Shown here one piece after another: positions 1-7,305 of a DNA stretch of 13,004 nucleotides. The notes below the pieces were generated by a model that searched no databases, was not told the origin of the DNA, and saw only the letters and a list, made by a program, of their open reading frames with translations. The DNA comes from Prevotellaceae bacterium UBA1787. GTDB taxonomy: Bacteria; Bacteroidota; Bacteroidia; Bacteroidales; Bacteroidaceae. Numbering within the stretch: position 1 is the first letter of the stretch; every line of letters starts with the position of its first letter. A program made the translations under genes and the position numbers. The stretch spans positions 42,685-55,688 of the forward strand of contig DCGD01000092.1 in the NCBI GenBank assembly GCA_002315195.1, given 5' to 3'.

Positions 1-301
1 CCTTGAGCATCTGAGTTCCAATTTGTTGGCCAATTTGGATACCGGCAAAGTAAGCGGCGTCTTTTTTGTTGTCTCCGGATTGTGCGGCTTCTACAAGACC
101 TTTGTAGAAATAGTCCATATAAGCGGTGTCAACACCAAGGCGTTCTGAAAGATACATCTTGAGACCGTCGGAATTGGCGATACCCAATTCATAGCTTAAG
201 GTATCAACTTCGCTTTTCAAACTTGCGCTCGGACCTGCGCTTTTGTTACATGAAGCAAAGCAAATTAACATTGCTGCTGCAAGGAAAAATAATTTTTTCA
301 T
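1..301 (-). CDS. FKBP-type peptidyl-prolyl isomerase, exported lipoprotein (5' part only)
   Basis: The first 100 residues of a protein whose 3' end lies outside the window. It opens with a lipoprotein signal: two lysines, a hydrophobic run of about 13 residues, then FASC with the lipidated cysteine at residue 18. The following stretch (DTLSYELGI near residues 33-41, then AYFAGIQIGQQIG) resembles the N-terminal dimerisation domain that precedes the FKBP catalytic domain in FkpA/Mip/FklB proteins. The catalytic domain is not visible, so enzyme activity is inferred from family architecture. If complete it would catalyse proline cis-trans isomerisation and assist folding in the periplasm or at the outer membrane. 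The ATG at 301 lies 37 bases after the stop of the upstream FKBP gene on the same strand, so the two are probably co-transcribed and look like paralogues. Confidence 0.85.
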   Translation of the reverse strand, partial: MKKLFFLAAAMLICFASCNKSAGPSASLKSEVDTLSYELGIANSDGLKMYLSERLGVDTAYMDYFYKGLVEAAQSGDNKKDAAYFAGIQIGQQIGTQMLK

Positions 302-338
302 GTTTTAAAATAAGATTATTTATAATGATTATGCTTTG

Positions 339-941
339 TCATAAAACTTTGATGAGTTCAACATCAAAGACAAGTGCCGCAAAAGGTGGAATCATCGCAC
401 CCGCGCCGTTTTCACCGTAAGCGAGGTTGTATGGAATGAAGAAACGATATTTGGCGCCTTCGTTCATGAGTTGAACCCCCTCGGTCCATCCTGCAATGAC
501 TCCGTTGAGAGGGAAAGTAGCGGGTTCACCGCGCTTATAGCTGCTGTCAAATACCTTTCCATCCGTAAGGCGGCCTTCATAGTGGCATCTTACACTGTCG
601 GTAGCTTTCGGTTTTTTCCCGGAGCCTTCTGTGAGAACTTTGTATTGAAGACCGCTGGGAAGAACAACGACACCTTCATTCTTCGCATTCTCCGCAAGGT
701 ATTTTTCCCCATTTTCCTTGGCTTCTTTGCCCTTCTGCATCATGGCATTACGTTTGCGTGCGTCCGCTTCACGAAGAAAGTCGGAAACTATTTTTTGGGC
801 ATCCTCAGGTTCAATTTCAAGATCATCGCCTTGAAGTACATCCTTTACAGCTTGTGAGAAATCATCGACATTCAAATTAGCACCTAAATCAAGCAATTGT
901 GACCCAATGCCGATTCCGAGTGAGTAACTTAACTTATCCAT
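339..941 (-). CDS. FKBP-type peptidyl-prolyl cis-trans isomerase, FklB-like, cytoplasmic
   Basis: A 200-residue protein with an FKBP_N helical domain (about residues 1-90, opening DKLSYSLGIGIGSQ, with a charged coiled stretch at 55-85) and a complete FKBP_C domain (about 93-200). The FKBP pocket residues are present: Y121 in HYEG, F131-D132 in FDSS, V148-I149, W152, Y175 in AYG and the IPP turn at 184-186. There is no signal peptide or lipobox, so it should act in the cytoplasm, unlike its exported neighbour. I chose the ATG at 941. An in-frame TTG at 959 would add six residues, but the ATG leaves a normal leader of about 30 bases from the promoter at 977-984 and gives the usual MDKLSY-like start. 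Length matches E. coli FklB (about 206 residues). Confidence 0.95.
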   Translation of the reverse strand: MDKLSYSLGIGIGSQLLDLGANLNVDDFSQAVKDVLQGDDLEIEPEDAQKIVSDFLREADARKRNAMMQKGKEAKENGEKYLAENAKNEGVVVLPSGLQYKVLTEGSGKKPKATDSVRCHYEGRLTDGKVFDSSYKRGEPATFPLNGVIAGWTEGVQLMNEGAKYRFFIPYNLAYGENGAGAMIPPFAALVFDVELIKVL

Positions 942-976
942 AGTGTCTTGTATTTTCAATATTTCAAATTCGGGTA

Positions 977-1010
977 CAAAAGTAGTAGTTTTTTTTAAAA
1001 TTCCGCTAAA
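977..1010 (-). promoter_or_regulatory. Promoter for the FKBP gene pair
   Basis: On the minus strand, TACTTTTG at 984-977 is an exact match to the Bacteroidetes -7 element TAnnTTTG. A partial -33 element (TTTA, 1010-1007) lies 22 bases upstream; the consensus is TTTG at 19-21. The start point would be near 971, about 30 bases before the ATG at 941. The -7 is good and the -33 is weak. Confidence 0.6.
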
Positions 1011-1072
1011 TGAATGGCTTAATAATTGTTATCTCTCTGTTTTTTGCTCAGTTTCCTTTGATAAAGCATTTG

Positions 1073-1117
1073 TTTCAACACCGCATTCGCAACAAGTTTG
1101 CGGATGCGGTGTTGAAA
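1073..1117. repeat. 20-bp inverted repeat with 5-base loop
   Basis: The left arm at 1073-1092 pairs with the right arm at 1098-1117 over 20 positions: 19 Watson-Crick pairs and one T-G wobble (1087 with 1103). The loop is CAAGT. The core is GC-rich (ACACCGCAT / ATGCGGTGT). Neither strand has a following T-run, so it is not a textbook Rho-independent terminator, although it lies downstream of the SIMPL gene and before the FKBP promoter. It could be a terminator, a REP-like palindromic element, or a protein-binding site. Confidence 0.85.
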
Positions 1118-1345
1118 ATTCATTGTGTGCCTTGCCAAATTTCAAGTGATATGACGCATCTATCTTTTGACCATTCAATGTGAGCTGCATCATTTCGCCC
1201 CATGAATTTTTCATGGCATGTTTGTTGTTAATTTCAGAGCGTTATTTCATCTATCACTGCATATGGCAAGTTCTTTGTTGTATCAAAGGCAGTGTTTTCG
1301 TGTTCATTATTAGGTGTATACCAAGATTCATTTCTGAAACCTGTT

Positions 1346-2047
1346 CTAATTTTTCAGATAGTATTCCACGGTGGTGACGACGCGGACTTTCTTGATCCAT
1401 GGAGTTTGTTCGTTGCTGTCCTCGATGGAGAAATATCCTTGGCGCGCTTTCTTGATTTTTCCCAGGCTGCTTCCCGAGTCTTTGGCAAATTTCTCGCCTG
1501 CCTCGCGTGCGTTCTTCGTTGAGGCTTCGATCATTTCGGGCTTGATTTTGTCAAGTGCCGTGTAGTCGTACTTGATGCGGCTCTCGTAATTGTTGCTGTT
1601 GATGTTGGTGCCGGCTTTTTGCAATTCTGTGATGCGGTAGGTCAGGTCGCGCGCTTCCGTTACTTTCTTTGTTGTGATGGTGATGTTGAATTCGATGAGA
1701 TAGCGCGCCGGCGTGTTGTCCGGTCTGTATTCCCGGTTGTCAAAGTCGGTCAAGTTCGGTGCGCTCATGCTGATGTCTTCCTTTGGTATGCCTCCCTTTT
1801 CGAGAAATGAGAGAACCTGGGCTTTTGCTTTTTCCGCACCGGCATAAAGTGTCTCAAGGTTGTTTCCGAACGCACGATATTGTATGGGCCATACCGCTTG
1901 GTCCGCCTCAACGTTTTGTTCGCTGAAACCTCTTACTTCAACCGTCCGGTCGCGTTCTCCGAAAGCGATGAAACCGAAATAGATTAAAAGTCCCGCTGTC
2001 ACCAATCCGATGGCAAGAATGATAGATTCTGTTTTCAAATTTTTCAT
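1346..2047 (-). CDS. SIMPL domain-containing protein, membrane-anchored
   Basis: A 233-residue protein of the SIMPL/DUF541 family, whose biochemical role is poorly defined. Residues about 7-29 (IILAIGLVTAGLLIYFGFIA) form one membrane segment, either an anchor or an uncleaved signal, so the rest should face the periplasm. The SIMPL domain runs from about residue 33 (RTVEVRGFSE) to the end. It has the alternating beta and helix pattern of the family, including the EKAKAQVLSFLEKGGIPKED helix and the closing VRVVTTVEYYL strand. An open frame continues upstream to 2272, but the ATG at 2047 is supported by a strong promoter only about 20 bases before it, which excludes the longer starts. It is divergent from the C10 protease gene. 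A functional link between the two is not shown. Confidence 0.9.
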   Translation of the reverse strand: MKNLKTESIILAIGLVTAGLLIYFGFIAFGERDRTVEVRGFSEQNVEADQAVWPIQYRAFGNNLETLYAGAEKAKAQVLSFLEKGGIPKEDISMSAPNLTDFDNREYRPDNTPARYLIEFNITITTKKVTEARDLTYRITELQKAGTNINSNNYESRIKYDYTALDKIKPEMIEASTKNAREAGEKFAKDSGSSLGKIKKARQGYFSIEDSNEQTPWIKKVRVVTTVEYYLKN

Positions 2048-2067
2048 GTGATGGTTTTTTAGTACGG

Positions 2068-2099
2068 CAAAGATAATATAAAGGAATGTTAATGGCAAA
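2068..2099 (-). promoter_or_regulatory. Promoter of the SIMPL gene
   Basis: On the minus strand, TTTG at 2099-2096, a 20-base spacer, then TATCTTTG at 2075-2068. This matches the full Bacteroidetes consensus TTTG-N19-21-TAnnTTTG. The predicted start point is near 2062, leaving a leader of about 15 bases before the ATG at 2047. It is one of the two best promoters in the window. Confidence 0.8.
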
Positions 2100-2169
2100 G
2101 AAAAGATTGAAAAGTTATGCCGGAAATGGAATAATATATATAATGACGTGACTATACGCATATATTTCG

Positions 2170-2177
2170 TACTTTTG
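2170..2177 (+). promoter_or_regulatory. -7 promoter element of the C10 protease gene
   Basis: TACTTTTG is an exact match to TAnnTTTG on the plus strand. No convincing TTTG -33 element is seen 19-21 bases upstream. If real, transcription starts near 2183, which places the in-frame GTG at 2148 outside the transcript and favours the TTG at 2193 or a later start. Confidence 0.5.
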
Positions 2178-2192
2178 TGCCACAAGGTTAAA

Positions 2193-4487
2193 TTGAATAT
2201 AAAATTTTCATACAACATAAATAAGAGTTTTTTTAAAGCGGTCATTACCATGATTGCCACAGGTTGCTGCATGATGGTACAAGCCGATAAAATTTCTGAA
2301 AAAGCGGCGACGCAAATTGCCCATGATTTTTTTGAATCTTATTTCGATGGTTTGGTAGAAGTAGAACATGTGGATTACCAGGGTTCGTATTCGGAGGATT
2401 CGACAGAGATGGATTTATTCGTCAGTCAAGTAGCCCCCGCTTTCTATATTTTCAACGCTCCCGGGGATAGGGGTTTCGTACTTGTGAGTGGCGATGACGA
2501 TTTTCCGTCAATCTTGGGATACAGTGTGGAGAATGCTTGGCCCGAAATTAAAGACATGGTGCCGGAAGCGCTCGGATGGGCTTTGGAGGCTTACAGCGAC
2601 TTTGTGGAAAGTGTGCGGAGGGGCGAGATTGCCATGCCTGATATGGGAGCGTGGTATGATGGTTCTCCATTTCCGGTCGTGGGTCCGTTGCAGACAACCA
2701 AATGGAACCAGCATTATCCTTATAACAAATATACTCCCGAAATATATCCTGTCAATAGAGCGCCGCAGCGTTTTAACGGACATTATGCCGCGGGGTGCGG
2801 TTCAATAGCCACGTCGCAAATCATCAACTATTGGAAAAAGCCGGAACATCCGCTTGCACGCAAGACTTGCTACCGATCCAAGGATTATGTGAACGGAACG
2901 TATCGCGTCAATACATACGAAGTTACATTGGATTCAAACAATTATTACGATTACTCGAACATGCCCGATTCCATCCAATCTACGCCGGAAACTACACCTT
3001 GGATGACAGAAGAGGAATGGGAACGCAAAGGTGATGAGATAGGTAGGTTCATCCGCGACGTGGCGTACGTGCTGAACCTTGGTTGGACAGGTTGGGCAGG
3101 TGGCGGAGGCAGCGATGCTTACGGCTATGAACAAGCATTGGTGCAAGGCTTCGACTTTTCACTCGATGCTTACACCATAGCTTTGGATGGCATGAGTCAG
3201 TTGCGCAACCCGGAAATCATGAAGCAGATGAAACAATGTTTGGATGAAGGAATGCCTATCATTTGCCGAGGCTGTGACACCAAAGGCCGAGGTGGTCATG
3301 TGTTTATATTCGACGGATATGATTCCAATGGTTTCGTCCATGTCAATTGGGGATGGGGCGGAAATTGCAACAATTGGTTCGACCCGGGTTTTCTGCTCAC
3401 CAATATGTATGATACCAAACAAGAGCGCAACTATGATTTCTCGCAGGACAATGCCATCACGCTCAATCTGCATCCAAGAACCGAGGTGGAGAAAGTACAC
3501 CTCGACTCACGTCAGATAAAGCCGACAACCATGACTTTCAGCAATTCCGACAATACGATTGAAGAGAAATTGTTGAATGACAAGTTCAACAATCCTGTTT
3601 GTTATCTTGACAAAAACACAAGTAGTCTTTCAGAGGAATTTGAAGTGCTCAGTTTTCTCAAAAATCTCGGTTATGACTATGATTTTGTGTTTGAACTGAA
3701 AGATGACTCATCAGTGACAGAGACGGACACCATCAGGTTTGATGGCAGTACCCTTGATACGCGTTGGGTAACCGCTGACATTACTTGCAGCAACCGTCTT
3801 AGTCTTCTGGGCAAGCGTGATGGCCTTTACACACTTTCGGGTTCCATGAGGCAGGTACTTGGCGGGGAAACAGGTCCGTGGAAGCGTGCAGTCCACGATG
3901 CCAAGATTCGCATCAGCGGTAATGACGCGATAATGAATCCTGCCGTTTACGACAAGTACTACCATGCGCCCCAATGCTATCATCACTGCGATGAAAAGAA
4001 CCAAATCCTTGTACATTTGGATTATCTGAACAATCCCAAGACACTCTTCGCGGGTGATACGCTCACCATGCAACTCAATGTGACCGGTTCGGCAACAAGC
4101 GCCATTGCTTATTTGGCTCCCGAAACAGATACAACCGCCGTATTGGTCCTTACTCATGGCGAACGCAACGACACGATTGTCAATCACAGCAATCTACTGA
4201 ATGAATTCATCTTGAAGTCACGTGCAGAAGCTGGAAAGACAACGCTTGTGGAGGTAAAGACGCTCTCCAAAACATTCACTGAAGTTGGACAATACATATT
4301 GACCTACTCATGGCCTGCCATGGGCGTAAGTATCAGGGACGTGTTCCAAGTCGAAAATAAAACAGGAATAGAGACATCAACAAAAGAAACCGTCAACACA
4401 AGTCCGCGCAAGTTCGTAAAGGACAACACCATCTATATAAAGTCCAATGGTTCCGTCTATAATGTCCAAGGTACGAAAATGAGATAG
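2193..4487 (+). CDS. Secreted C10-family (streptopain-like) cysteine protease
   Basis: About 764 residues. A signal peptide (K/N-rich start, hydrophobic AVITMIATGCCMMV, likely cut after VQA at residue 31) is followed by a propeptide resembling the streptopain/Spi inhibitory domain (I69), with FYIFN and GFVLVSGDD at about residues 84-101. The papain-like C10 domain spans about 165-415. The catalytic cysteine is Cys202 in AAGCGSIATSQIINYW, and the histidine is His369 in GGHVFIFDGYDSNGF, followed by HVNWGWGG. The remaining 300 or so residues look beta-rich and are unassigned. The last 25 (IYIKSNGSVYNVQGTKMR) resemble short C-terminal tails of exported Bacteroidetes proteins, possibly a reduced type IX secretion signal. 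The start is uncertain: an open frame extends to GTG 2148, but the -7 element at 2170 favours TTG 2193. ATG 2251 would lose the basic n-region. It probably degrades host or environmental protein outside the cell. Confidence 0.88.
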   Translation: MNIKFSYNINKSFFKAVITMIATGCCMMVQADKISEKAATQIAHDFFESYFDGLVEVEHVDYQGSYSEDSTEMDLFVSQVAPAFYIFNAPGDRGFVLVSGDDDFPSILGYSVENAWPEIKDMVPEALGWALEAYSDFVESVRRGEIAMPDMGAWYDGSPFPVVGPLQTTKWNQHYPYNKYTPEIYPVNRAPQRFNGHYAAGCGSIATSQIINYWKKPEHPLARKTCYRSKDYVNGTYRVNTYEVTLDSNNYYDYSNMPDSIQSTPETTPWMTEEEWERKGDEIGRFIRDVAYVLNLGWTGWAGGGGSDAYGYEQALVQGFDFSLDAYTIALDGMSQLRNPEIMKQMKQCLDEGMPIICRGCDTKGRGGHVFIFDGYDSNGFVHVNWGWGGNCNNWFDPGFLLTNMYDTKQERNYDFSQDNAITLNLHPRTEVEKVHLDSRQIKPTTMTFSNSDNTIEEKLLNDKFNNPVCYLDKNTSSLSEEFEVLSFLKNLGYDYDFVFELKDDSSVTETDTIRFDGSTLDTRWVTADITCSNRLSLLGKRDGLYTLSGSMRQVLGGETGPWKRAVHDAKIRISGNDAIMNPAVYDKYYHAPQCYHHCDEKNQILVHLDYLNNPKTLFAGDTLTMQLNVTGSATSAIAYLAPETDTTAVLVLTHGERNDTIVNHSNLLNEFILKSRAEAGKTTLVEVKTLSKTFTEVGQYILTYSWPAMGVSIRDVFQVENKTGIETSTKETVNTSPRKFVKDNTIYIKSNGSVYNVQGTKMR

Positions 4488-4591
4488 TGTGTTTCGGTTG
4501 TTCAAGTGCGTATGCCATTATCTTACTGTCGTAGAGAAGCGTTCTGTCATTGGTTTTGTAGGACAAGGCAGATTGTACTATATACTCATGA

Positions 4592-4631
4592 ATGTCGCCA
4601 GTCATCGTTCTTGCACGGTGACTGGCGACAT
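4592..4631. terminator. Hairpin between convergent genes, probable bidirectional terminator
   Basis: A perfect 13-bp inverted repeat (ATGTCGCCAGTCA at 4592-4604, complement at 4619-4631) around a 14-base loop. It lies 20 bases past the rubrerythrin stop on the minus strand and about 105 bases past the protease stop on the plus strand. No long T-run follows on either side, so termination is inferred from its position between convergent genes. Confidence 0.6.
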
Positions 4632-4650
4632 AAATTAAAGGATAAGAAGG

Positions 4651-5199
4651 TTATTTGGAGAAATAGCGCTTGAAGAGACCCTCGAAACCGCGTCCGTGAC
4701 GTGCTTCGTCTCTTGCCATTTCGTGAACAGTGTCATGGATGGCATCCAACCCGAGTTCCTTCGCGCGCTTGGCGATGCGCGTCTTGTCTGCGCATGCGCC
4801 AGACTCAGCGTTCATACGCTTTTCAAGATTGGTTTTGGTATCCCATACAACGTCTCCGAGCAATTCCGCGAATTTTGAAGCGTGTTCAGCTTCCTCAATG
4901 GCGTAGCGCTTGAATGCTTCAGCGATTTCAGGATAACCTTCACGGTCAGCCTGGCGGCTCATTGCGAGATACATGCCCACTTCGGTACATTCGCCCATGA
5001 AATGGTTGTTCAAGTCTTTTTTCATCTCTTCATCGGTATCTTTAGCGATCCCAATGACATGCTCTGCGGCAAAGTTGAGTGCCTCTTCTTTCAGTTCCTT
5101 GAATTTGGAAGCAGGAACCTTACACTGTGGACATCTTTCGGGTGGTTCCGGACCCTCGTGTACATAACCGCAAACGGTGCAAATAAATTTCTTGTTCAT
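4651..5199 (-). CDS. rbr: Rubrerythrin, reverse domain order (rubredoxin domain first)
   Basis: A 182-residue non-haem iron protein that reduces hydrogen peroxide to water in anaerobes. The N-terminal rubredoxin domain (residues 1-35) has two CxxC pairs, C7/C10 and C23/C26, for one FeS4 site. The ferritin-like four-helix domain follows. Its di-iron ligand motifs are visible: E70 with E73 in MGECTE, E103xxH106 in EEAEH, E160 and E165xxH168 in DEARH. Classical rubrerythrin has the rubredoxin domain at the C-terminus. This order matches the reverse rubrerythrins known from Clostridium acetobutylicum and other anaerobes. The ATG at 5199 begins directly with the [12 protein letters not shown] rubredoxin start. 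The gene converges on the protease gene and follows the ABC exporter gene by 237 bases, with its own promoter in that gap. A role in oxygen and peroxide tolerance is family knowledge. Confidence 0.95.
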   Translation of the reverse strand: MNKKFICTVCGYVHEGPEPPERCPQCKVPASKFKELKEEALNFAAEHVIGIAKDTDEEMKKDLNNHFMGECTEVGMYLAMSRQADREGYPEIAEAFKRYAIEEAEHASKFAELLGDVVWDTKTNLEKRMNAESGACADKTRIAKRAKELGLDAIHDTVHEMARDEARHGRGFEGLFKRYFSK

Positions 5200-5330
5200 G
5201 ATCTTTCTGTTAATTTTTTTTTAAATATAATTGCAATAATCGTTGTTTTGTAATGTAGAACTTACAGGACGAACTACTTGATACTACAGGAAGTAACTCA
5301 AAAGCGCAATCCTCAACGGAGAAAATATTG

Positions 5331-5375
5331 CTATTGAGCCTTTCCCAACATGTCATTCATCGGTTTACGTTGCAT
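5331..5375 (-). CDS. Possible 14-residue leader peptide upstream of rubrerythrin
   Basis: A tiny minus-strand ORF, MQRKPMNDMLGKAQ then TAG. It begins about 12 bases after the predicted start point of the promoter at 5393-5423. AAAGGA lies immediately before its ATG, closer than an ideal Shine-Dalgarno. Its stop overlaps the left arm of a two-part inverted repeat at 5297-5338. It could be a regulatory leader peptide or chance. I do not recognise the peptide. Confidence 0.2.
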   Translation of the reverse strand: MQRKPMNDMLGKAQ

Positions 5376-5392
5376 TCCTTTCAATTTTTTTA

Positions 5393-5423
5393 CAAAGTTA
5401 CAAAAAAAATGGCAATGCGCAAA
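5393..5423 (-). promoter_or_regulatory. Promoter for rubrerythrin (long leader)
   Basis: On the minus strand, TTTG at 5423-5420, a 19-base spacer, then TAACTTTG at 5400-5393. This is a full match to the Bacteroidetes promoter consensus. The next annotated gene on this strand is rubrerythrin, so the untranslated leader would be about 187 bases. It sits only 14 bases past the end of the ABC exporter gene; no terminator is seen there, so read-through from the argS cluster is also possible. Confidence 0.65.
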
Positions 5424-5436
5424 ATAGAAATAGATT

Positions 5437-7275
5437 TTACAACTGCTGCATGTCGTTCAGTTTTTTGTAGTGTCCGTTCAAGGCCAGCAATTCTTCGTGC
5501 GTTCCGCGTTCGACGATGTGTCCTTTGTGCAACACGCATATCTCGTCGGCGTTTTTGATGGTTGACAGGCGGTGTGCAATGGCAATGGTGGTGCGGGTTT
5601 TCATCAGCCTGTCGAGAGCTTCCTGAACCAGCCGTTCGCTGACGGTGTCGAGTGCTGAAGTGGCCTCATCCAGGATCAGAATGTCTGGATTTTTCAGAAT
5701 GGCTCGTGCAATGCTGATGCGTTGGCGTTGTCCACCCGAAAGACGGCAGCCGCGATCCCCCACAAAAGTATCATATCCATTTTCCGATGCCATGATGAAA
5801 TCATGCGCGTTGGCGATCTTGGCGGCCTCAATGACCTGTTCCATGGTCGCTCCCTTAACACCAAAAGAAATGTTGTTGAAAAAAGAGTCATTGAACAGAA
5901 TGGCCTCCTGGTTCACGTTGCCAATCAGTGAGCGCAAGTCATGAATGGAAAAAGCATGTATGTTTTCCCCATCGAACAGAATTTCCCCTTCTTGAACATC
6001 GTGGTAGCGTGGGAGCAAATCGACCAATGTGGATTTTCCTGCGCCCGAGGCTCCTACAAGAGCTATGGTTTGTCCTCGCTTGATGGTGAGATTGATGTCT
6101 GACAAAACACTTGCGCTTTCATCATTGTAGCGGAAAGAAATGTTCTTGAATTCTATGCTTTCTTTTAGTGGGTGAATCGGTAGAGGGTGTTCAGGGTCTT
6201 TGATGGGATTGACCGCATCCAAAATCTTGTTCACGCGTTCCACGGATGCCATGCCTTTTGGAATGGCGTAGGCGGCTTTGGAGAAATCCTTCAGAGGTTG
6301 TATCAGCGTGTAGAGAATGACCATATAGAAGATGAAAGTAGGTGCGTCGATGGTAGATCTGCTGGAAAAAATCAGAGTACCTCCGTACCAAAGCACCAGG
6401 ACAATCAATGCGGTGCCAAGAAATTCGCTGACGGGGTGTGCCATAGATTGACGCAAGTTGACGAAAGTCAGCATCTTTCGGTATTCGTTGCAGCAGTCGC
6501 TGAAGCGTTTCGTCATTTTGCTTTCAGCCGTGAAAGCTTTGATGATGCGCATTCCCCCCAACGTCTCTTCCAGTTGCGACATGGTTTCGCTCCATTTATT
6601 TTGTGCTTTCAGGCTTTTCTGTCTCAGTTTGCGCACGATGCTGCTCAGTACCCATACCAGCAACGGCATTACGAAGATGGTAAACAACGTAAGTTGCCAG
6701 CTGGTGTAAAACAGGACGCTCATGTAGCAGACAATGAGAATGGGATTCTTGATGAGCATTTCAAGAGAACCCGTAATGGAGTTCTCTATTTCCGTGACGT
6801 CGCCGCTCATTCGGGCAATGATGTCCCCCTTGCGTTCGTCCGAGAAAAATGAAAGGGGCAAGCTGATGATTTTATTGTACACTTTGGTGCGTATGTCTCT
6901 TACGATGCCCGTCCTCAGTGGTACCATGATGCCGGCGGAAGCAAAGTAAAAGCCCGTCTTCAGGAAGGTGGTGATGATAAGGAAGAGACCGATGTACAAA
7001 AGTGTACGGGATGGGCCGTAATTGTTCATCAATTCCGTTGTGTAGTAATAAAGGTTATTGATGATGATTTCCTTGAACGAAACGGTGGTGCTGTTCCAGT
7101 CTATGAATTCGTAGGTGCCTTTGTTTATTCCGAAGAGCAGTTGCAGCATCGGTATCAGCGACATGAAGGAAAACACGTTCAATACGGCGGACAGTAGGTT
7201 GAAGACCAATGAACCGATTAGATATCCTTTGTATGGCCAGGCGTAAGTACGGAGTATGAGGACAAACTCTTTCAT
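5437..7275 (-). CDS. ABC exporter, fused membrane and ATPase domains (MsbA-like)
   Basis: A 612-residue half-transporter that would work as a homodimer in the inner membrane. Residues about 15-345 form the six-helix exporter domain. Residues 370-612 form the nucleotide-binding domain, with Walker A GASGAGKST at 408-416, Q-loop Q456, signature LSGGQ at 512-516, Walker B ILILDE at 532-537 and H-loop H568. Length and the C-terminal ATPase order match the MsbA / lipid A or multidrug exporter group. Substrate cannot be told from sequence: lipid A precursor, other lipid or drug are all open. The region between the first two helices (about 50-90) carries a longer periplasmic loop than E. coli MsbA, from my memory of the family. 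The ATG at 7275 lies 30 bases after the RNase H stop, so it is probably the third gene of the argS cluster. Confidence 0.95.
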   Translation of the reverse strand: MKEFVLILRTYAWPYKGYLIGSLVFNLLSAVLNVFSFMSLIPMLQLLFGINKGTYEFIDWNSTTVSFKEIIINNLYYYTTELMNNYGPSRTLLYIGLFLIITTFLKTGFYFASAGIMVPLRTGIVRDIRTKVYNKIISLPLSFFSDERKGDIIARMSGDVTEIENSITGSLEMLIKNPILIVCYMSVLFYTSWQLTLFTIFVMPLLVWVLSSIVRKLRQKSLKAQNKWSETMSQLEETLGGMRIIKAFTAESKMTKRFSDCCNEYRKMLTFVNLRQSMAHPVSEFLGTALIVLVLWYGGTLIFSSRSTIDAPTFIFYMVILYTLIQPLKDFSKAAYAIPKGMASVERVNKILDAVNPIKDPEHPLPIHPLKESIEFKNISFRYNDESASVLSDINLTIKRGQTIALVGASGAGKSTLVDLLPRYHDVQEGEILFDGENIHAFSIHDLRSLIGNVNQEAILFNDSFFNNISFGVKGATMEQVIEAAKIANAHDFIMASENGYDTFVGDRGCRLSGGQRQRISIARAILKNPDILILDEATSALDTVSERLVQEALDRLMKTRTTIAIAHRLSTIKNADEICVLHKGHIVERGTHEELLALNGHYKKLNDMQQL

Positions 7276-7305
7276 TCGTATGGTTGTTTTATGAAGTTCG
7301 TATAA

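Larger units (their letters stand above)
942..1345. other. 404-base intergenic region
   Basis: Lies between the stop of the SIMPL gene and the start of the FKBP gene, both on the minus strand. It holds the FKBP promoter and a large hairpin at 1073-1117. Two minor inverted repeats are also present: a 6-bp one at 1201-1215 and a 5-bp one at 1273-1288. A 61-codon minus-strand ORF (1214-1029) spans the hairpin, but I see no promoter or recognisable domain for it and do not call it. No RNA gene was recognised. Confidence 0.6.

Noticed and set aside
942..959. TTG start at 959 for the FKBP gene
   Set aside because: The ATG at 941 gives the expected family N-terminus and a better distance from the promoter.
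1029..1214. 61-codon minus-strand ORF in the gap before the FKBP gene, with a Cys-rich stretch TCCECG
   Set aside because: The Cys-rich part is simply the translation of the large hairpin. There is no TAnnTTTG element upstream and no recognisable domain, so coding is unsupported although not excluded.
1333..1358. 7-bp inverted repeat TCTGAAA/TTTCAGA around the SIMPL stop as a terminator
   Set aside because: The arms are A/T-rich and short, the repeat overlaps the coding end, and there is no T-run after it.
2048..2272. N-terminal extension of the SIMPL protein to 2272
   Set aside because: The extension covers the strong promoter at 2068-2099 and has no family similarity; the ATG at 2047 begins directly with the membrane anchor.
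6187..6852. 221-codon open frame on the plus strand opposite the ABC exporter
   Set aside because: It lies antisense within a gene with intact exporter motifs, has a His/Phe/Gln-rich composition typical of shadow frames and no recognisable domain.
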